Below are positions 52,776 to 61,676 of a DNA stretch of 64,000 bases, piece by piece. Both the position numbers and the translations under genes were made by a program. Below the pieces are notes generated by a model that saw only the letters and a list, made by a program, of their open reading frames with translations, did not search any database and had not been told where the DNA came from. Each line of letters opens with the position of its first letter. Within the stretch, counting starts at the first letter, position 1. The DNA is from Chthoniobacter flavus. Its GTDB lineage: Bacteria; Verrucomicrobiota; Verrucomicrobiia; Chthoniobacterales; Chthoniobacteraceae. The stretch is from assembly GCA_945861435.1 (NCBI GenBank), contig CAMAUX010000026.1:1-64000 (forward strand). The letters are read 5' to 3'.

Positions 52776-55661
52776 ATGCGCTTCCTCCCCTTCTCTCTTT
52801 TCACGAAACCCACGGCAGTCTGCATGCTCCCGCGCGTGCTGTTCATCGCCGCTTCCGTCTTCACCGCGAGCGCAGCAAATGCAGCGGACGCCGCCAGTGC
52901 AGCAAGTGCCGCAAACTCCGCACCGGACTTTCACCGCGATGTCGCCCCGATCCTGCGCGACTTCTGCGGCGGCTGCCACAATCAGAAGGACGCCGAGGAA
53001 GGGCTCTCCGTCGAAACCTACGCCGACCTGCTTAAGGGCAGCGACAACGGGCCCGTGCTCAAGCCGGGCGATTCCTCGAGTCTCCTCCTCAAGGTGCTCA
53101 AGGGTGGCAAGCCGGCCATGCCGCCTAAGAAGGAGCCGCAACCCAGTCCCGCGGACATCGCTCTCATCGAGCGCTGGATCGCAGCGGGCGCACCCGGTCC
53201 CAGCAAGGCAGACACCTCCATCCTTCAACTGCTCACCCTCCCGGACATCGCGATCACCGCCTCACCCGCCACCCACACCACCTCCGCTGCACTGAGCACC
53301 GACGGGCGTTGGGAGGCCGTCGCGCACTACCGCAACGTCACCCTCCATGCGCGGGATGCGGGCCCGCAGTTCCAGCCAATCAAGATCTCCACCCCGGGCA
53401 AGGTCGGCCAAGTCCACTTCTCGCCGGACAGCCGGATGATCCTCATCGCCACGGGCCAACCGGGACGCGAAGGCTCCGCCCTCCTTGCCGAAGCCGCCTC
53501 TGGGAAGCTCCTGCGCGAGTTCCGAGGGGAACACCGCGACCTCGTCTGCTCCGCCGTCTTTTCACCCGACGGTGCGCTTGTCGCCACGGGCGGCTACGAC
53601 AGGCTCGTCAGCCTGTTCCGCGCGGACACCGGCGAACTCCTGCGCACCATCAAGGGCCACAACGGCGCCGTGTTCGACCTCGCCTTCTCGCCGGACGGCG
53701 CGGTGCTCGCCTCTGCGAGCGCGGACCAAACCGTCAAACTCTGGCGCGTCTCAGACGGTGAACGCCTCGACACCCTCAACCAACCGCAGGGTGAACAACT
53801 CCGCGTCCACTTCACCCCTGACGCCAAACACATCGTCGCAGCAGGCAACGACCGCAGGATCCGCCTTTGGGAATTCACGTCCAAGAAGGAGCCCGCGCTC
53901 AACCCCATGCTCGAATCCCGCTTCGCGCATGAAGCACCCATCTCCGGACTCTGGCTGGATGCCGCGCACCACATCCTCTTCTCCGCCGGCGGCGACCGCA
54001 GCCTCAAGGCATGGAGCATGCCCGGCCTTCTCCCGCTCAAGGTTTTTCCCAAGCAGAAGGATGTCGTCACCGCGCTCCTGCCAGCTCCGCAGGGTTACAC
54101 CGTGCGCACCTTCGACGGATCCACCGCCACTCTCGCAGCCACGGACCTCGCCGCCGATTCCTCCCATTCATCGGAAGCGCAAACCGCGCGAGGCTCCGAA
54201 CCGCCATCGCCCCCAATCGCCATGGTGGATCAAGCGCCTCCGGCCACCGAGCAGGAACCCAACGACAAATCCACCGACATCCGGCAGTCGCTCCCCATTC
54301 CGGCTCGCGTCCGTGGAACCATCTCCCAACCGGGCGACCGCGATGGATTCCGCTTCAAGGCGCGCAAAGGCGAACGTCTCGTTCTCGATGTCGTCGCCGC
54401 GCGCAGCGGTTCGCCGCTCAAGTCCCGTCTCGACTCGCTGCTGGAGGTCCGCACCCTCGACGACAAGCCGGTTCCTCGCGCGCTCCTCCAAGCCCTGCGC
54501 AGCTCCTGGCTCACCTTCCGCGGTCAGGATTCCAATGGCTCCTCTGACTTCCGCCTCCAGAACCAGGCAGAGATGGAACTCAACGAACTCCTCTACTGCG
54601 AAGGCGAGGTGCTCAAACTCTGGCACTACCCGCGCGGACCGGACTCCGGCTTCATCGTCTATCCGGGCTCGGGCTCGCGCGAGACGCGCTTCGACACCAC
54701 TCCTCTCTCCCACGCCATGGGCTCGCCCGCCTACACCGTGCGAGCACTCGCCCCGGGCACCACTCCGCCCTCCAACGGCCTCCCCATCTTCACCCTCAAC
54801 CACGTGAATGATGACGACGCCGCGCGCCGCGCCGGCTCCGATTCCGTGCTCCACTTCACCGCTCCCGAGGATGGCGAATATCTCGCCGTCGTCACCGACA
54901 CGCGCGGTTTTGGCGGAACTGAATTCCCCTACGAACTCCGCATCCGCGCAGCACGCGAGGACTTCGCACTCACTGTGAGCGCCGGTAGCGAGCCCGCCGT
55001 CAGCCCGGGCAGCGGCCGCGAGTTCACCCTCAAACTCGATCGCGTGGACCAGTTCGATGGTTCCGTGTCTGTGGAGTTCAAGAACCTCCCGACCGGCTTC
55101 CAAATCCCGGGTCCCATCGTCATCCAGCAGGGGCAGAAATTCGCCGTCGGCGCGATCTATGCGGCCTCGGACGCGCCGCAACCCACCGCAGAAGCAGCCG
55201 CCCAGTGCCGCATGGTGGCACGCGCTGAAATGCCATGGGGCGAGGTGATCACGCGCGAATCCGCTGCGTTCAAGAAACTCACCCTCGGTGCCGCAGCCAA
55301 GATCACCGTCGAGATCCTGCCAGACGCCGGCACGCCCGTCGCAAACGCTGCAGACGGCCGGCCCATGGAAATCCGCATCAAGCCGGGACAGACCATCACC
55401 GCCCTCGTGCGCGCGACCCGCCACGATTTCAAGGACCGCATCGAACTCGGCAAGGAAGACGCTGGGCGCAACCTTCCGCACGGCGTCTACGTCGACAACA
55501 TCGGCCTCAACGGCCTCCTCATCGTCGAGGAGCAGAGCGAACGCCAGTTCTTCATCACCGCATCCAAGACCGCAACCGAGGGTGTGCGCCCCTTCTTCAT
55601 CCGCGCCAGCGGCGACGGAGGCCAGGCTTCGAAGCCCGTGGTTCTGAGAGTAGAACGCTGA
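52776..55661 (+). CDS. Planctomycete-type cytochrome c / WD40 protein
   Basis: A 961-aa secreted protein. After an N-terminal signal region ending near residue 40, the PSCyt1 cytochrome domain reads PDFHRDVAPILRDFCGGCHN with CxxCH, followed by a MPPKKEPQPS axial-ligand-like region. About six WD40 blades follow (GHNGAVFDLAFSPDGAVLAS, ASADQTVKLWRVSDGERLDT and similar, residues about 200-440). The rest is a beta-rich pre-peptidase-like region (ATEQEPNDKSTDIRQSLPIP, GDRDGFRFKARKGERLVLDV). It completes the DUF1501-DUF1549 operon and is separated by 6 bases. Confidence 0.82.
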   Translation: MRFLPFSLFTKPTAVCMLPRVLFIAASVFTASAANAADAASAASAANSAPDFHRDVAPILRDFCGGCHNQKDAEEGLSVETYADLLKGSDNGPVLKPGDSSSLLLKVLKGGKPAMPPKKEPQPSPADIALIERWIAAGAPGPSKADTSILQLLTLPDIAITASPATHTTSAALSTDGRWEAVAHYRNVTLHARDAGPQFQPIKISTPGKVGQVHFSPDSRMILIATGQPGREGSALLAEAASGKLLREFRGEHRDLVCSAVFSPDGALVATGGYDRLVSLFRADTGELLRTIKGHNGAVFDLAFSPDGAVLASASADQTVKLWRVSDGERLDTLNQPQGEQLRVHFTPDAKHIVAAGNDRRIRLWEFTSKKEPALNPMLESRFAHEAPISGLWLDAAHHILFSAGGDRSLKAWSMPGLLPLKVFPKQKDVVTALLPAPQGYTVRTFDGSTATLAATDLAADSSHSSEAQTARGSEPPSPPIAMVDQAPPATEQEPNDKSTDIRQSLPIPARVRGTISQPGDRDGFRFKARKGERLVLDVVAARSGSPLKSRLDSLLEVRTLDDKPVPRALLQALRSSWLTFRGQDSNGSSDFRLQNQAEMELNELLYCEGEVLKLWHYPRGPDSGFIVYPGSGSRETRFDTTPLSHAMGSPAYTVRALAPGTTPPSNGLPIFTLNHVNDDDAARRAGSDSVLHFTAPEDGEYLAVVTDTRGFGGTEFPYELRIRAAREDFALTVSAGSEPAVSPGSGREFTLKLDRVDQFDGSVSVEFKNLPTGFQIPGPIVIQQGQKFAVGAIYAASDAPQPTAEAAAQCRMVARAEMPWGEVITRESAAFKKLTLGAAAKITVEILPDAGTPVANAADGRPMEIRIKPGQTITALVRATRHDFKDRIELGKEDAGRNLPHGVYVDNIGLNGLLIVEEQSERQFFITASKTATEGVRPFFIRASGDGGQASKPVVLRVER

Positions 55662-55793
55662 GCCGCGACGCCACGGTGTTGCGTGGCATCAAGCGAAGCG
55701 TTCCTTCGTATTCTCACGATTCACACAGGCGCGCGAAGCTCCACCATTGGCCATTTGCGCAGGACCACACCCGCTTCTTTCGACCCGGCGGGG

Positions 55794-57137
55794 CTAGCGA
55801 TTGAACTCGGCCCAGCAGCGCAGGAATCCCGGAGCGAAGTCTTGGGGGCGGCTGGCGATCCAATGCTTCACCTGATCGATTGAGAAGAACCCACCGGTTT
55901 CAATCTCGGCCGGAGGCAGCTTGAAAGGGCCTTGGTGCTGGGCGCGGTACAGACCCACGAACTCCCAACCCGTCTCGGGACAGGCCGCAATGCGCGCGAC
56001 TAATTCCACGGGAGCTTCCACGCCGAGTTCCTCCGCAAGCTCGCGCCGGGCGGTGTCGTCGTAATCCTGCCCTGCGTTGAGATGACCGGCCGCGCTGGAA
56101 TCCCAGACACTGGGATGCCGGTCCTTCCACCGCGAACGTTTCTGAAGAAACAGCTGACCGTGACGGTCGAAGACGAAGACGTGGACAGCCCGGTGACGCA
56201 GGTTGCCTTCGTGCACCTCGTGCCGTGAGGCTTGGGCAATCACGTGGTCGTTTTCATCCACCACATCGAAGCGCTCGCCGTGGACGTCCTGAGCCTGGCG
56301 GGCGAGAGCCGCACCATCATGCCCGGCCCGCCCGTCGATGAGGTTGGTGAGGTTGATCCACTGAAGGATACTGAGCTCCTCGGCGCGCACCGTGGGTTCC
56401 ACTCCGAGCGCTGCACAGAGCTCGGCCCAGCGGTCCGTGCACTCGGGAAGCATCTTGCGCAGTTGCTTGCGGCGCTGCGAAAAGCCCTGTTTGACGAGCT
56501 TGTTGAAGCGCGCGCCGTCGCACTCGGGCAACTCACCGGCGGGACGCGGCGTCAGAAGCACCACGGCCGAGTCCACCTTGGGAGCGGGCGTGAAGACTGC
56601 CGGGCCAAGGGTGCGCAGATACTTCACGCGCCAGCGGCGCCCCAGAAGCAGGGTGAGCGCGCCGTACGCCTTGGTGCGGGGCTCGGCGGAGAGCCGTTCT
56701 GCGAGCTCCTTCTGGAGCGTGAAGCTCAGCATGCAGACGGGGCTGGGCTCTCCCGTGAACTGGAAGAGGATCTGGCTGGAGACGTAGTAAGGAAGGTTGC
56801 CGATCACCTTCACCGGCCCGCGTGCAAAGAGGCTGCGCACGTCGTACTCGGTGGCGTCGCCGTGCACGATCTCGAGCTGCGGGTAATGCTCGCGAAGATA
56901 ACCTGCGAGACGCCCGTCCTTCTCAATCAACACCCCGGCCGACGAACGGCGCACCGCACACTGCGTGAGCGCCCCCAGCCCGGGCCCGAGCTCCAGCCAC
57001 GATTCGCCGGGCTGGATATCGAGTTGGTCGACCATCCAGTCCGCGAGGTTCTGGTCGTGCAGAAAGTTCTGCCCGAGGCTGCGCGTGGGTTGTGTGCCGA
57101 GCGCCTTGAGCGCGCCGTGGATCTCAGAGAGCTTCAT
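55794..57137 (-). CDS. rsmA: RsmA 16S rRNA dimethyltransferase fused to a Nudix hydrolase
   Basis: A 447-aa fusion from the ATG at 57135-57137. Residues 1 to about 270 are RsmA/KsgA: SLGQNFLHDQNLADW, SAM motif LELGPGLGALTQ at 48-59, the catalytic NLPYYVSS at 114-121 and the C-terminal RKQLRKMLP part. Residues about 290-447 are a Nudix domain with AGHLNAGQDYDDTARRELAE then ELG near 350-370, fitting GX5EX7REUXEEXGU except for the first Glu, here Asp/Tyr-like. Nudix part resembles IDI/NUDT18-like hydrolases. The open frame has no stop between the halves. RsmA dimethylates A1518/A1519. It is the last gene of the rex operon. Confidence 0.86.
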   Translation of the reverse strand: MKLSEIHGALKALGTQPTRSLGQNFLHDQNLADWMVDQLDIQPGESWLELGPGLGALTQCAVRRSSAGVLIEKDGRLAGYLREHYPQLEIVHGDATEYDVRSLFARGPVKVIGNLPYYVSSQILFQFTGEPSPVCMLSFTLQKELAERLSAEPRTKAYGALTLLLGRRWRVKYLRTLGPAVFTPAPKVDSAVVLLTPRPAGELPECDGARFNKLVKQGFSQRRKQLRKMLPECTDRWAELCAALGVEPTVRAEELSILQWINLTNLIDGRAGHDGAALARQAQDVHGERFDVVDENDHVIAQASRHEVHEGNLRHRAVHVFVFDRHGQLFLQKRSRWKDRHPSVWDSSAAGHLNAGQDYDDTARRELAEELGVEAPVELVARIAACPETGWEFVGLYRAQHQGPFKLPPAEIETGGFFSIDQVKHWIASRPQDFAPGFLRCWAEFNR

Positions 57138-57153
57138 GAAAGAGGCCGGAGCC

Positions 57154-57702
57154 TCAGGACTCCCGTTGCATGCGCTTGAGCCGGCCGGCAAGCGCCGCCT
57201 TGGCGGCGGAATTCATGCGGTCGACAAACAGGATGCCATTGAGGTGGTCGACCTCGTGCTGGAGCGCCCGGGAAAGCAAACCGGTGGCTTCAAAATCCAC
57301 GTCGCGTCCATCGAGCAGCCGGGCCTTCACCCGCACGCGCTGTGAGCGGACGATTTCGGCGGTCAGCTCGGGAAAGCTCAGACAGCCCTCGTTCCCGGGC
57401 ACCTTCTCCTTCCCCAGCTCGAGGACGGGATTCATCAGAACCATCGGCATCCATTCCTCGAGATCGACTTCCTTGCCGTCGACGAAAAGGGCGCTGGGTC
57501 GGTCGCTCACCCCCGTGACGTCCACAATGGCCAACTGGATGGGCACGGCGACCTGCTGCGCGGCGAGTCCCACGCCATCCGCATCGCGCATGGTGTCGAT
57601 CATGTCCGCCGCCAGCTTGCGGATGGATTCGCTCACTTCCCGCACCGCCACACCCTTGGCTCGAAGTGCGGGATGCCCAAACTTCACTATTTCGAGGATC
57701 AT
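57154..57702 (-). CDS. def: Peptide deformylase
   Basis: A 182-aa protein with the three family motifs: GVGLAAQQ at residues 43-50, EGCLSF at 105-110 and HEVDH at 149-153. The Cys and the two His bind the metal, and the Glu of QHEVDH is catalytic. It removes the formyl group from new proteins. The start overlaps the exbD stop (ATGA at 57702-57699). It ends 16 bases before the rsmA fusion. Confidence 0.95.
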   Translation of the reverse strand: MILEIVKFGHPALRAKGVAVREVSESIRKLAADMIDTMRDADGVGLAAQQVAVPIQLAIVDVTGVSDRPSALFVDGKEVDLEEWMPMVLMNPVLELGKEKVPGNEGCLSFPELTAEIVRSQRVRVKARLLDGRDVDFEATGLLSRALQHEVDHLNGILFVDRMNSAAKAALAGRLKRMQRES

Positions 57703-58124
57703 TTCTTGGCTTCTGTAAATGCGGAGAGGTTTCCCTGAAGGCCACCCTCCTTAAGCGCATCGAGGAGCCGGATCAGGAACCCGTAGGAAATCTTCTCGTC
57801 AGCGCGGAGGGCGAACCCCTGGCCCGGGTTTTTCGCAAGGCGCTCCCGGATCAGGGCGGGCACTTTCTCCAAGGTGACCGGCTCGCCGTCGAGGAATATC
57901 TCCTCACTGGCGCTGGTGGAGAGCACCATGCTGGCCGCCTTCGGGTCGCTCGCGGGTGCGGCCGTCTTGGACTCGGGCAGCTTGATGGTCACCGAGGGCT
58001 GCTTTTTTTCCGGCGTCTTGAAGGTGGTGGTGACGATCACGAAGATCAGCAGGATCGCGAAGATGTCGATCATCGAGACGATGATCACCTGCGGGGACCG
58101 GCGTTTGCGCGGGTAAAAGTTCAC
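57699..58124 (-). CDS. exbD: ExbD/TolR-like protein
   Basis: A 141-aa protein with a GTG start at 58122-58124. MNFYPRKRRSPQVIIVSMID is followed by one membrane segment (IFAILLIFVIVTTTF, residues about 19-38) with the conserved Asp in SMIDIFAILLIF, then a short periplasmic domain with FLDGEPVTLEKVPALI. It partners ExbB to use proton-motive force. Overlaps def by four bases. Confidence 0.9.
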   Translation of the reverse strand: MNFYPRKRRSPQVIIVSMIDIFAILLIFVIVTTTFKTPEKKQPSVTIKLPESKTAAPASDPKAASMVLSTSASEEIFLDGEPVTLEKVPALIRERLAKNPGQGFALRADEKISYGFLIRLLDALKEGGLQGNLSAFTEAKK

Positions 58125-58223
58125 GACTCGCAGTTCAGTGCCGAGGATGCGCGGTTCACAGCGGGTTCCAAGGAGTTCGAGAGGTTCAGAAGGTCCACGG
58201 GCGGTTCACAGAGCTCGCTCAGT

Positions 58224-58928
58224 CTAGGAAGCATCGGCACCCGGCTCCGCCGCCGGCTGCGTGACGCGCGCGCTCATGCGCCGGGCCCGGTACTGGTAAC
58301 ACTTGGTCAGCAACTCAGCGACGAGCGACTCCATGTCCACGGCCATGTTCTCGATCTTCTTGCTGTAATAGCTGTGCGCAATGAGGCTTGGGATGGCGAT
58401 CGCCAGACCCACGATCGTCGTGCTCAGCGCCTCCGAAATCCCTTTCGCAATCCCGCGCGGATCCGACACCGTGTCGCTGCCGCCGAGGTTCGCAAACACG
58501 GTGACCAGACCAGCCACCGCCCCCAGAAGACCGAGCAGAGGCGCGATCCCCACGACGACCTCGAGGATGAAGAGCCCGCTCTCCAAGCGCACCACCTCGT
58601 GCCGGGCCGCCGTCTGCACCGCCTCGGTGTTCTCAGCGCGCGACCAGTTCAGGTGCCGCAGGGCCGCCTTCACGATGCGCCCCAGCGCCGATTCGTCGCC
58701 CGCCACACGCCGCTCAAGCTTGTCCAAATCCTCAGGAATCTCGGGCCTCAAAGACTCGATATCCCCCTCGATCCACCATGGAATCACCCAGATGCGGCGC
58801 AGCGCGAGACCGCGCATCACGATCACGGCAAAGGAAACCACCGAGCAGATGAGCAGCAGCGCCATGAAGAAGCCGCCTTGCGAAAAAAACTCATAAACTG
58901 AACCAAAGCTGGCGACGTGAAGGGGCAT
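58224..58928 (-). CDS. exbB: ExbB/TolQ-like proton channel
   Basis: A 234-aa protein. Three membrane segments are visible at about 20-38, 122-148 and 168-188. The conserved core reads GIAPLLGLLGAVAGLVTVFA and GISEALSTTIVGLAIAIPSL, as in the MotA/TolQ/ExbB family. It forms the channel that powers TonB or Tol. A 99-base gap separates it from exbD; the gap contains short direct repeats with GGTTCACAG. Confidence 0.92.
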   Translation of the reverse strand: MPLHVASFGSVYEFFSQGGFFMALLLICSVVSFAVIVMRGLALRRIWVIPWWIEGDIESLRPEIPEDLDKLERRVAGDESALGRIVKAALRHLNWSRAENTEAVQTAARHEVVRLESGLFILEVVVGIAPLLGLLGAVAGLVTVFANLGGSDTVSDPRGIAKGISEALSTTIVGLAIAIPSLIAHSYYSKKIENMAVDMESLVAELLTKCYQYRARRMSARVTQPAAEPGADAS

Positions 58929-58945
58929 GGGGTTTCCGTGGAGGT

Positions 58946-60034
58946 TCAGTAAAGATAGAAACTAAATACCATTTCGAGCCGCTCGTCTTTCATTAGTTCC
59001 ACGTCGGGCGGAGGCGGCGGCAGCTTGGCAGCCCGCACGGCGTATTCGCAGATGTCGCCAAACCCCCCATTGGAGGTGTTCTCCAGAACCCGGACCCCCT
59101 CGATCCGCCCCTCCCTCGCCACATAAAACGCCACGCGCACAAGTCCCGGCGTGCATGTGCTCTTCTTCTCCTCCACCTCCCGCAACCACCGCGAATGGAT
59201 CTGCATGCGGATCTTCTCCCGGTAAACTCCCATCGGCGTCTTCACCGCATCCACCCCGGGACGCCCGCGATTGCTGATACTCCCGTCGATGCGCGTCTGG
59301 CGGAGCTCGGGCTGCGTCCCGGGATCACCCGCCATCTCCTCCGCGGGTTTGGGGAGCACCGCCGGCTTGGGCGGGGCAACCGGCTCCGGCAATTCTGCCG
59401 CAGGGATGGGGACCGTGGAGTTCTTGGCCATCAACAGTGGTTCCGGCGGGGGCGCCTTTTCCACGGCTTGCTTGGCTTCCTTCGGGTCTTTCTCAGGCAC
59501 CTCCTTCTCAGGCTTCACGGGCTGTTGCTCCATCGCTTTCTCACGAGCAGCGGCTGCCGCCGGATCTTGGGACAGCGATGCCTTCTGGTTCTTGAACTGC
59601 TGGAAGGGCAGGTCCGCACCCTCCTGACTGGGGAGCGGCACGGTACCAGCGCCCGGCTTCTCACTTCCCGCCACCATGTTCTGGCTGGACTCGAAAATGG
59701 GTTTTTCAGGGGCCTGCGCGGCTTCGGTAAGACCATCCGCTTGGATTGCCACAAGCCTGGGTTCCTGTGGTGGCGCAGACGGCGGGGCCGGAGCGGGCGG
59801 AACCGGAACCAACTCAATCTCGATCGTTCGCGCCGGCTCGGGCTCGGGAAGCGGCAGATCCTGAATCCACTCCGGCAGCAGCAGCCCCACGAGCGCTGCC
59901 ACTGACAGAAGCACCAGGTGAAACAGAATCGAGAACAGAAGCCCCATGGCAGCCTGCCTCTTCGTCGATACCCGGCGCAGGTCGGGCAGCCGGTTGGAAA
60001 GGTCCGTGACGAACTGATATACGGCAGCCTTCAT
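58946..60034 (-). CDS. TonB-like energy-transducing protein
   Basis: A 362-aa protein from the ATG at 60032-60034. A single N-terminal membrane segment (AAMGLLFSILFHLVLLSVAA, near 28-50) is followed by a long Pro/Glu/Lys-rich periplasmic linker and a C-terminal TonB-like domain (VRVAFYVAREGRIEGVRVLE, near 310-330). The order comB, tonB-like, exbB, exbD is consistent with a TonB system. Its start overlaps the comB stop (ATGA at 60034-60031). Confidence 0.85.
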   Translation of the reverse strand: MKAAVYQFVTDLSNRLPDLRRVSTKRQAAMGLLFSILFHLVLLSVAALVGLLLPEWIQDLPLPEPEPARTIEIELVPVPPAPAPPSAPPQEPRLVAIQADGLTEAAQAPEKPIFESSQNMVAGSEKPGAGTVPLPSQEGADLPFQQFKNQKASLSQDPAAAAAREKAMEQQPVKPEKEVPEKDPKEAKQAVEKAPPPEPLLMAKNSTVPIPAAELPEPVAPPKPAVLPKPAEEMAGDPGTQPELRQTRIDGSISNRGRPGVDAVKTPMGVYREKIRMQIHSRWLREVEEKKSTCTPGLVRVAFYVAREGRIEGVRVLENTSNGGFGDICEYAVRAAKLPPPPPDVELMKDERLEMVFSFYLY

Positions 60035-60744
60035 GGGGCGAGGGCGGCGACACACCCCTCCTGCATCTCGCCCACCACTGGATAAAGCGAACACTGCGCG
60101 CACCATTCCACCTCGGCCCCGCGCCCCTTGGACTCCAGCACGCGCCCGTTGCGCGCACTGCGCAGAGCGTTCAGAGGACTGTCGTAAGCCCCGGGGAGAG
60201 CCAGAAGCGCGCGCGCAGCATCGCTGAGTTCCGCCCCTTCAAACCCCTGCAGCAGGAGGGCCGCCGCGAACGCGTCCTCAAGCGCGAACTCCTCAAATGT
60301 GCCGGCACACACCAGCAGCAGGCGTTCGGGCGCATGTCGGCGGATCTCCGCGCCGAGGGCCCCGAGGTTGAGCAGGGCTCCCACCAGCACGCGCCCCGCA
60401 TGCGCGCAGGAACGCAGCGCCACGGTGCCGTTGGTGGTGGTGGTCACAAGGGTGCGCCCCCTCACCTCCTCGCGGTATTCGAAAGGAGAATTGCCGAGCG
60501 CAAACCCATCGATCCGCTCTCCATGACGCTCCCCGGCGAGTACCGCACCCGGGAGCTTTTGGTGGAGCGCCAGCGCCTCCTCAATGGTGCTCACCGGATG
60601 GATGGCTGTGGCACCATGGGCAAGCGCGGTCACCATGGACGACGTGGCACGCAGCACGTCGAACACCACGCAGGTGGTGTCCGCCAGCGCACGGCCGGGC
60701 AGCAGCGCGATCTCCGCTGGGTTCAATGCGACGTCAATCCACAT
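60031..60744 (-). CDS. comB: ComB 2-phosphosulfolactate phosphatase-like protein
   Basis: A 237-aa protein from ATG at 60742-60744. ADTTCVVFDVLRATSSMVTA, then GERHGERIDGFALGNSPFEY and LVTTTTNGTVALRSCAHAGR match the ComB family, which makes sulfolactate in coenzyme M synthesis in methanogens. In bacteria without that pathway its role is unclear. Its stop overlaps the TonB-like gene start. A longer frame up to 60969 runs into the upstream gene and is unlikely. Confidence 0.85.
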   Translation of the reverse strand: MWIDVALNPAEIALLPGRALADTTCVVFDVLRATSSMVTALAHGATAIHPVSTIEEALALHQKLPGAVLAGERHGERIDGFALGNSPFEYREEVRGRTLVTTTTNGTVALRSCAHAGRVLVGALLNLGALGAEIRRHAPERLLLVCAGTFEEFALEDAFAAALLLQGFEGAELSDAARALLALPGAYDSPLNALRSARNGRVLESKGRGAEVEWCAQCSLYPVVGEMQEGCVAALAP

Positions 60745-60791
60745 GGCACCCCCCACTCTCCGGGCGGATCGCCCCGAGCGGGAGTCTTTTT

Positions 60792-61676
60792 TCAGCCTTT
60801 TTTCCCACGCTCCCCGCGCCCCCATGTCTGGCGTGCATGATGAAAAAGGTACTGCTGCGCATACCCGCCGTACGCTCCAAAATAGGTGGCCGCAAACTCC
60901 CTCAGACGCCGCGGCGTGACCCGCCGCTTCCCCTTGAAGTAAAGCGTGCGCAGGATGCGCTCGATCCACACGTCGATGGGAAAAGCGGCGAGGCGCCCGA
61001 ACCCGAAGAGGAGCGCGCAGTTGGCCACCTTCACGCCCACCCCGGGAAGACGGCAGAGTTCCTCACGAGCCTCGTCGTCTCCCATCGCCGCGACCGCCTC
61101 GAGGCTGACCTCGCCCGAATCGATCATGCGCGCCGTTCTCAGAAGGTTCGCGGCGCGGAACCCAAGGCCGCAGGCGCGCAGCTGCGCCTCGCTCGCGGCG
61201 GCCATGGCCGCAGGCGTGGGATAGGCGTGGAGGGTCCTCCCACCCAGCACGAGCGGCTGGCCGAAGGAACGCCGCAACGCGAGCGACATCTGCGTGATGT
61301 GCGCCACCTGCTTCATCGCCGAGGTGATGAAGCTCGCAAGGCACTCCCACTCCGGCTGCCGGAAAATCCGCATCCCGCGGCTGAACTGCGCCGCCCCCCG
61401 CATCGCATCATCCTGCGGAAAGGAAGCCACGATCTCCTCCAGCGGATGATCCAGCGCAAGATAACGCTCCACGCGCTCGTCGGGAGCTCCCGCAATCCAC
61501 AGGGCGTCGTCCACCTGCTCCAGATAAACGGGGTCATCCCCAAGTGCGCCGATCCATCCCTCCCCGTGGCTCTCCCAGTGGAACACCTGCCCGCACCGCA
61601 GGCTGGTGGCAAGATCCAGCCGATCCCGCGCCACCGAGAGAAGCCGCGCACCCGGGGGGCGGGAGGGGTTGTTCAC
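60792..61676 (-). CDS. OGG1-like 8-oxoguanine DNA glycosylase/lyase
   Basis: A 294-aa protein with a GTG start at 61674-61676 overlapping the rex stop (GTGA). N-terminal part has LRCGQVFHWESHGEGWIGAL, typical of OGG1; the HhH-GPD motif LPGVGVKVANCALLFGFG carries the catalytic Lys at about 216, and FPIDVWIERIL supplies Asp at about 235. It removes 8-oxoguanine and nicks the strand. OGG1-type enzymes are uncommon in bacteria, which mostly use MutM. Confidence 0.88.
   Translation of the reverse strand: MNNPSRPPGARLLSVARDRLDLATSLRCGQVFHWESHGEGWIGALGDDPVYLEQVDDALWIAGAPDERVERYLALDHPLEEIVASFPQDDAMRGAAQFSRGMRIFRQPEWECLASFITSAMKQVAHITQMSLALRRSFGQPLVLGGRTLHAYPTPAAMAAASEAQLRACGLGFRAANLLRTARMIDSGEVSLEAVAAMGDDEAREELCRLPGVGVKVANCALLFGFGRLAAFPIDVWIERILRTLYFKGKRRVTPRRLREFAATYFGAYGGYAQQYLFHHARQTWGRGERGKKG

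Noticed and set aside
51237-53228. 663-codon minus-strand frame
   Set aside because: Antisense to the DUF1549/DUF1553 and cytochrome genes; composition is that of an antisense shadow.
60745-60969. N-terminal extension of ComB
   Set aside because: The frame extends upstream but overlaps the end of the glycosylase gene and has no similarity to ComB; the ATG at 60744 matches the family start.
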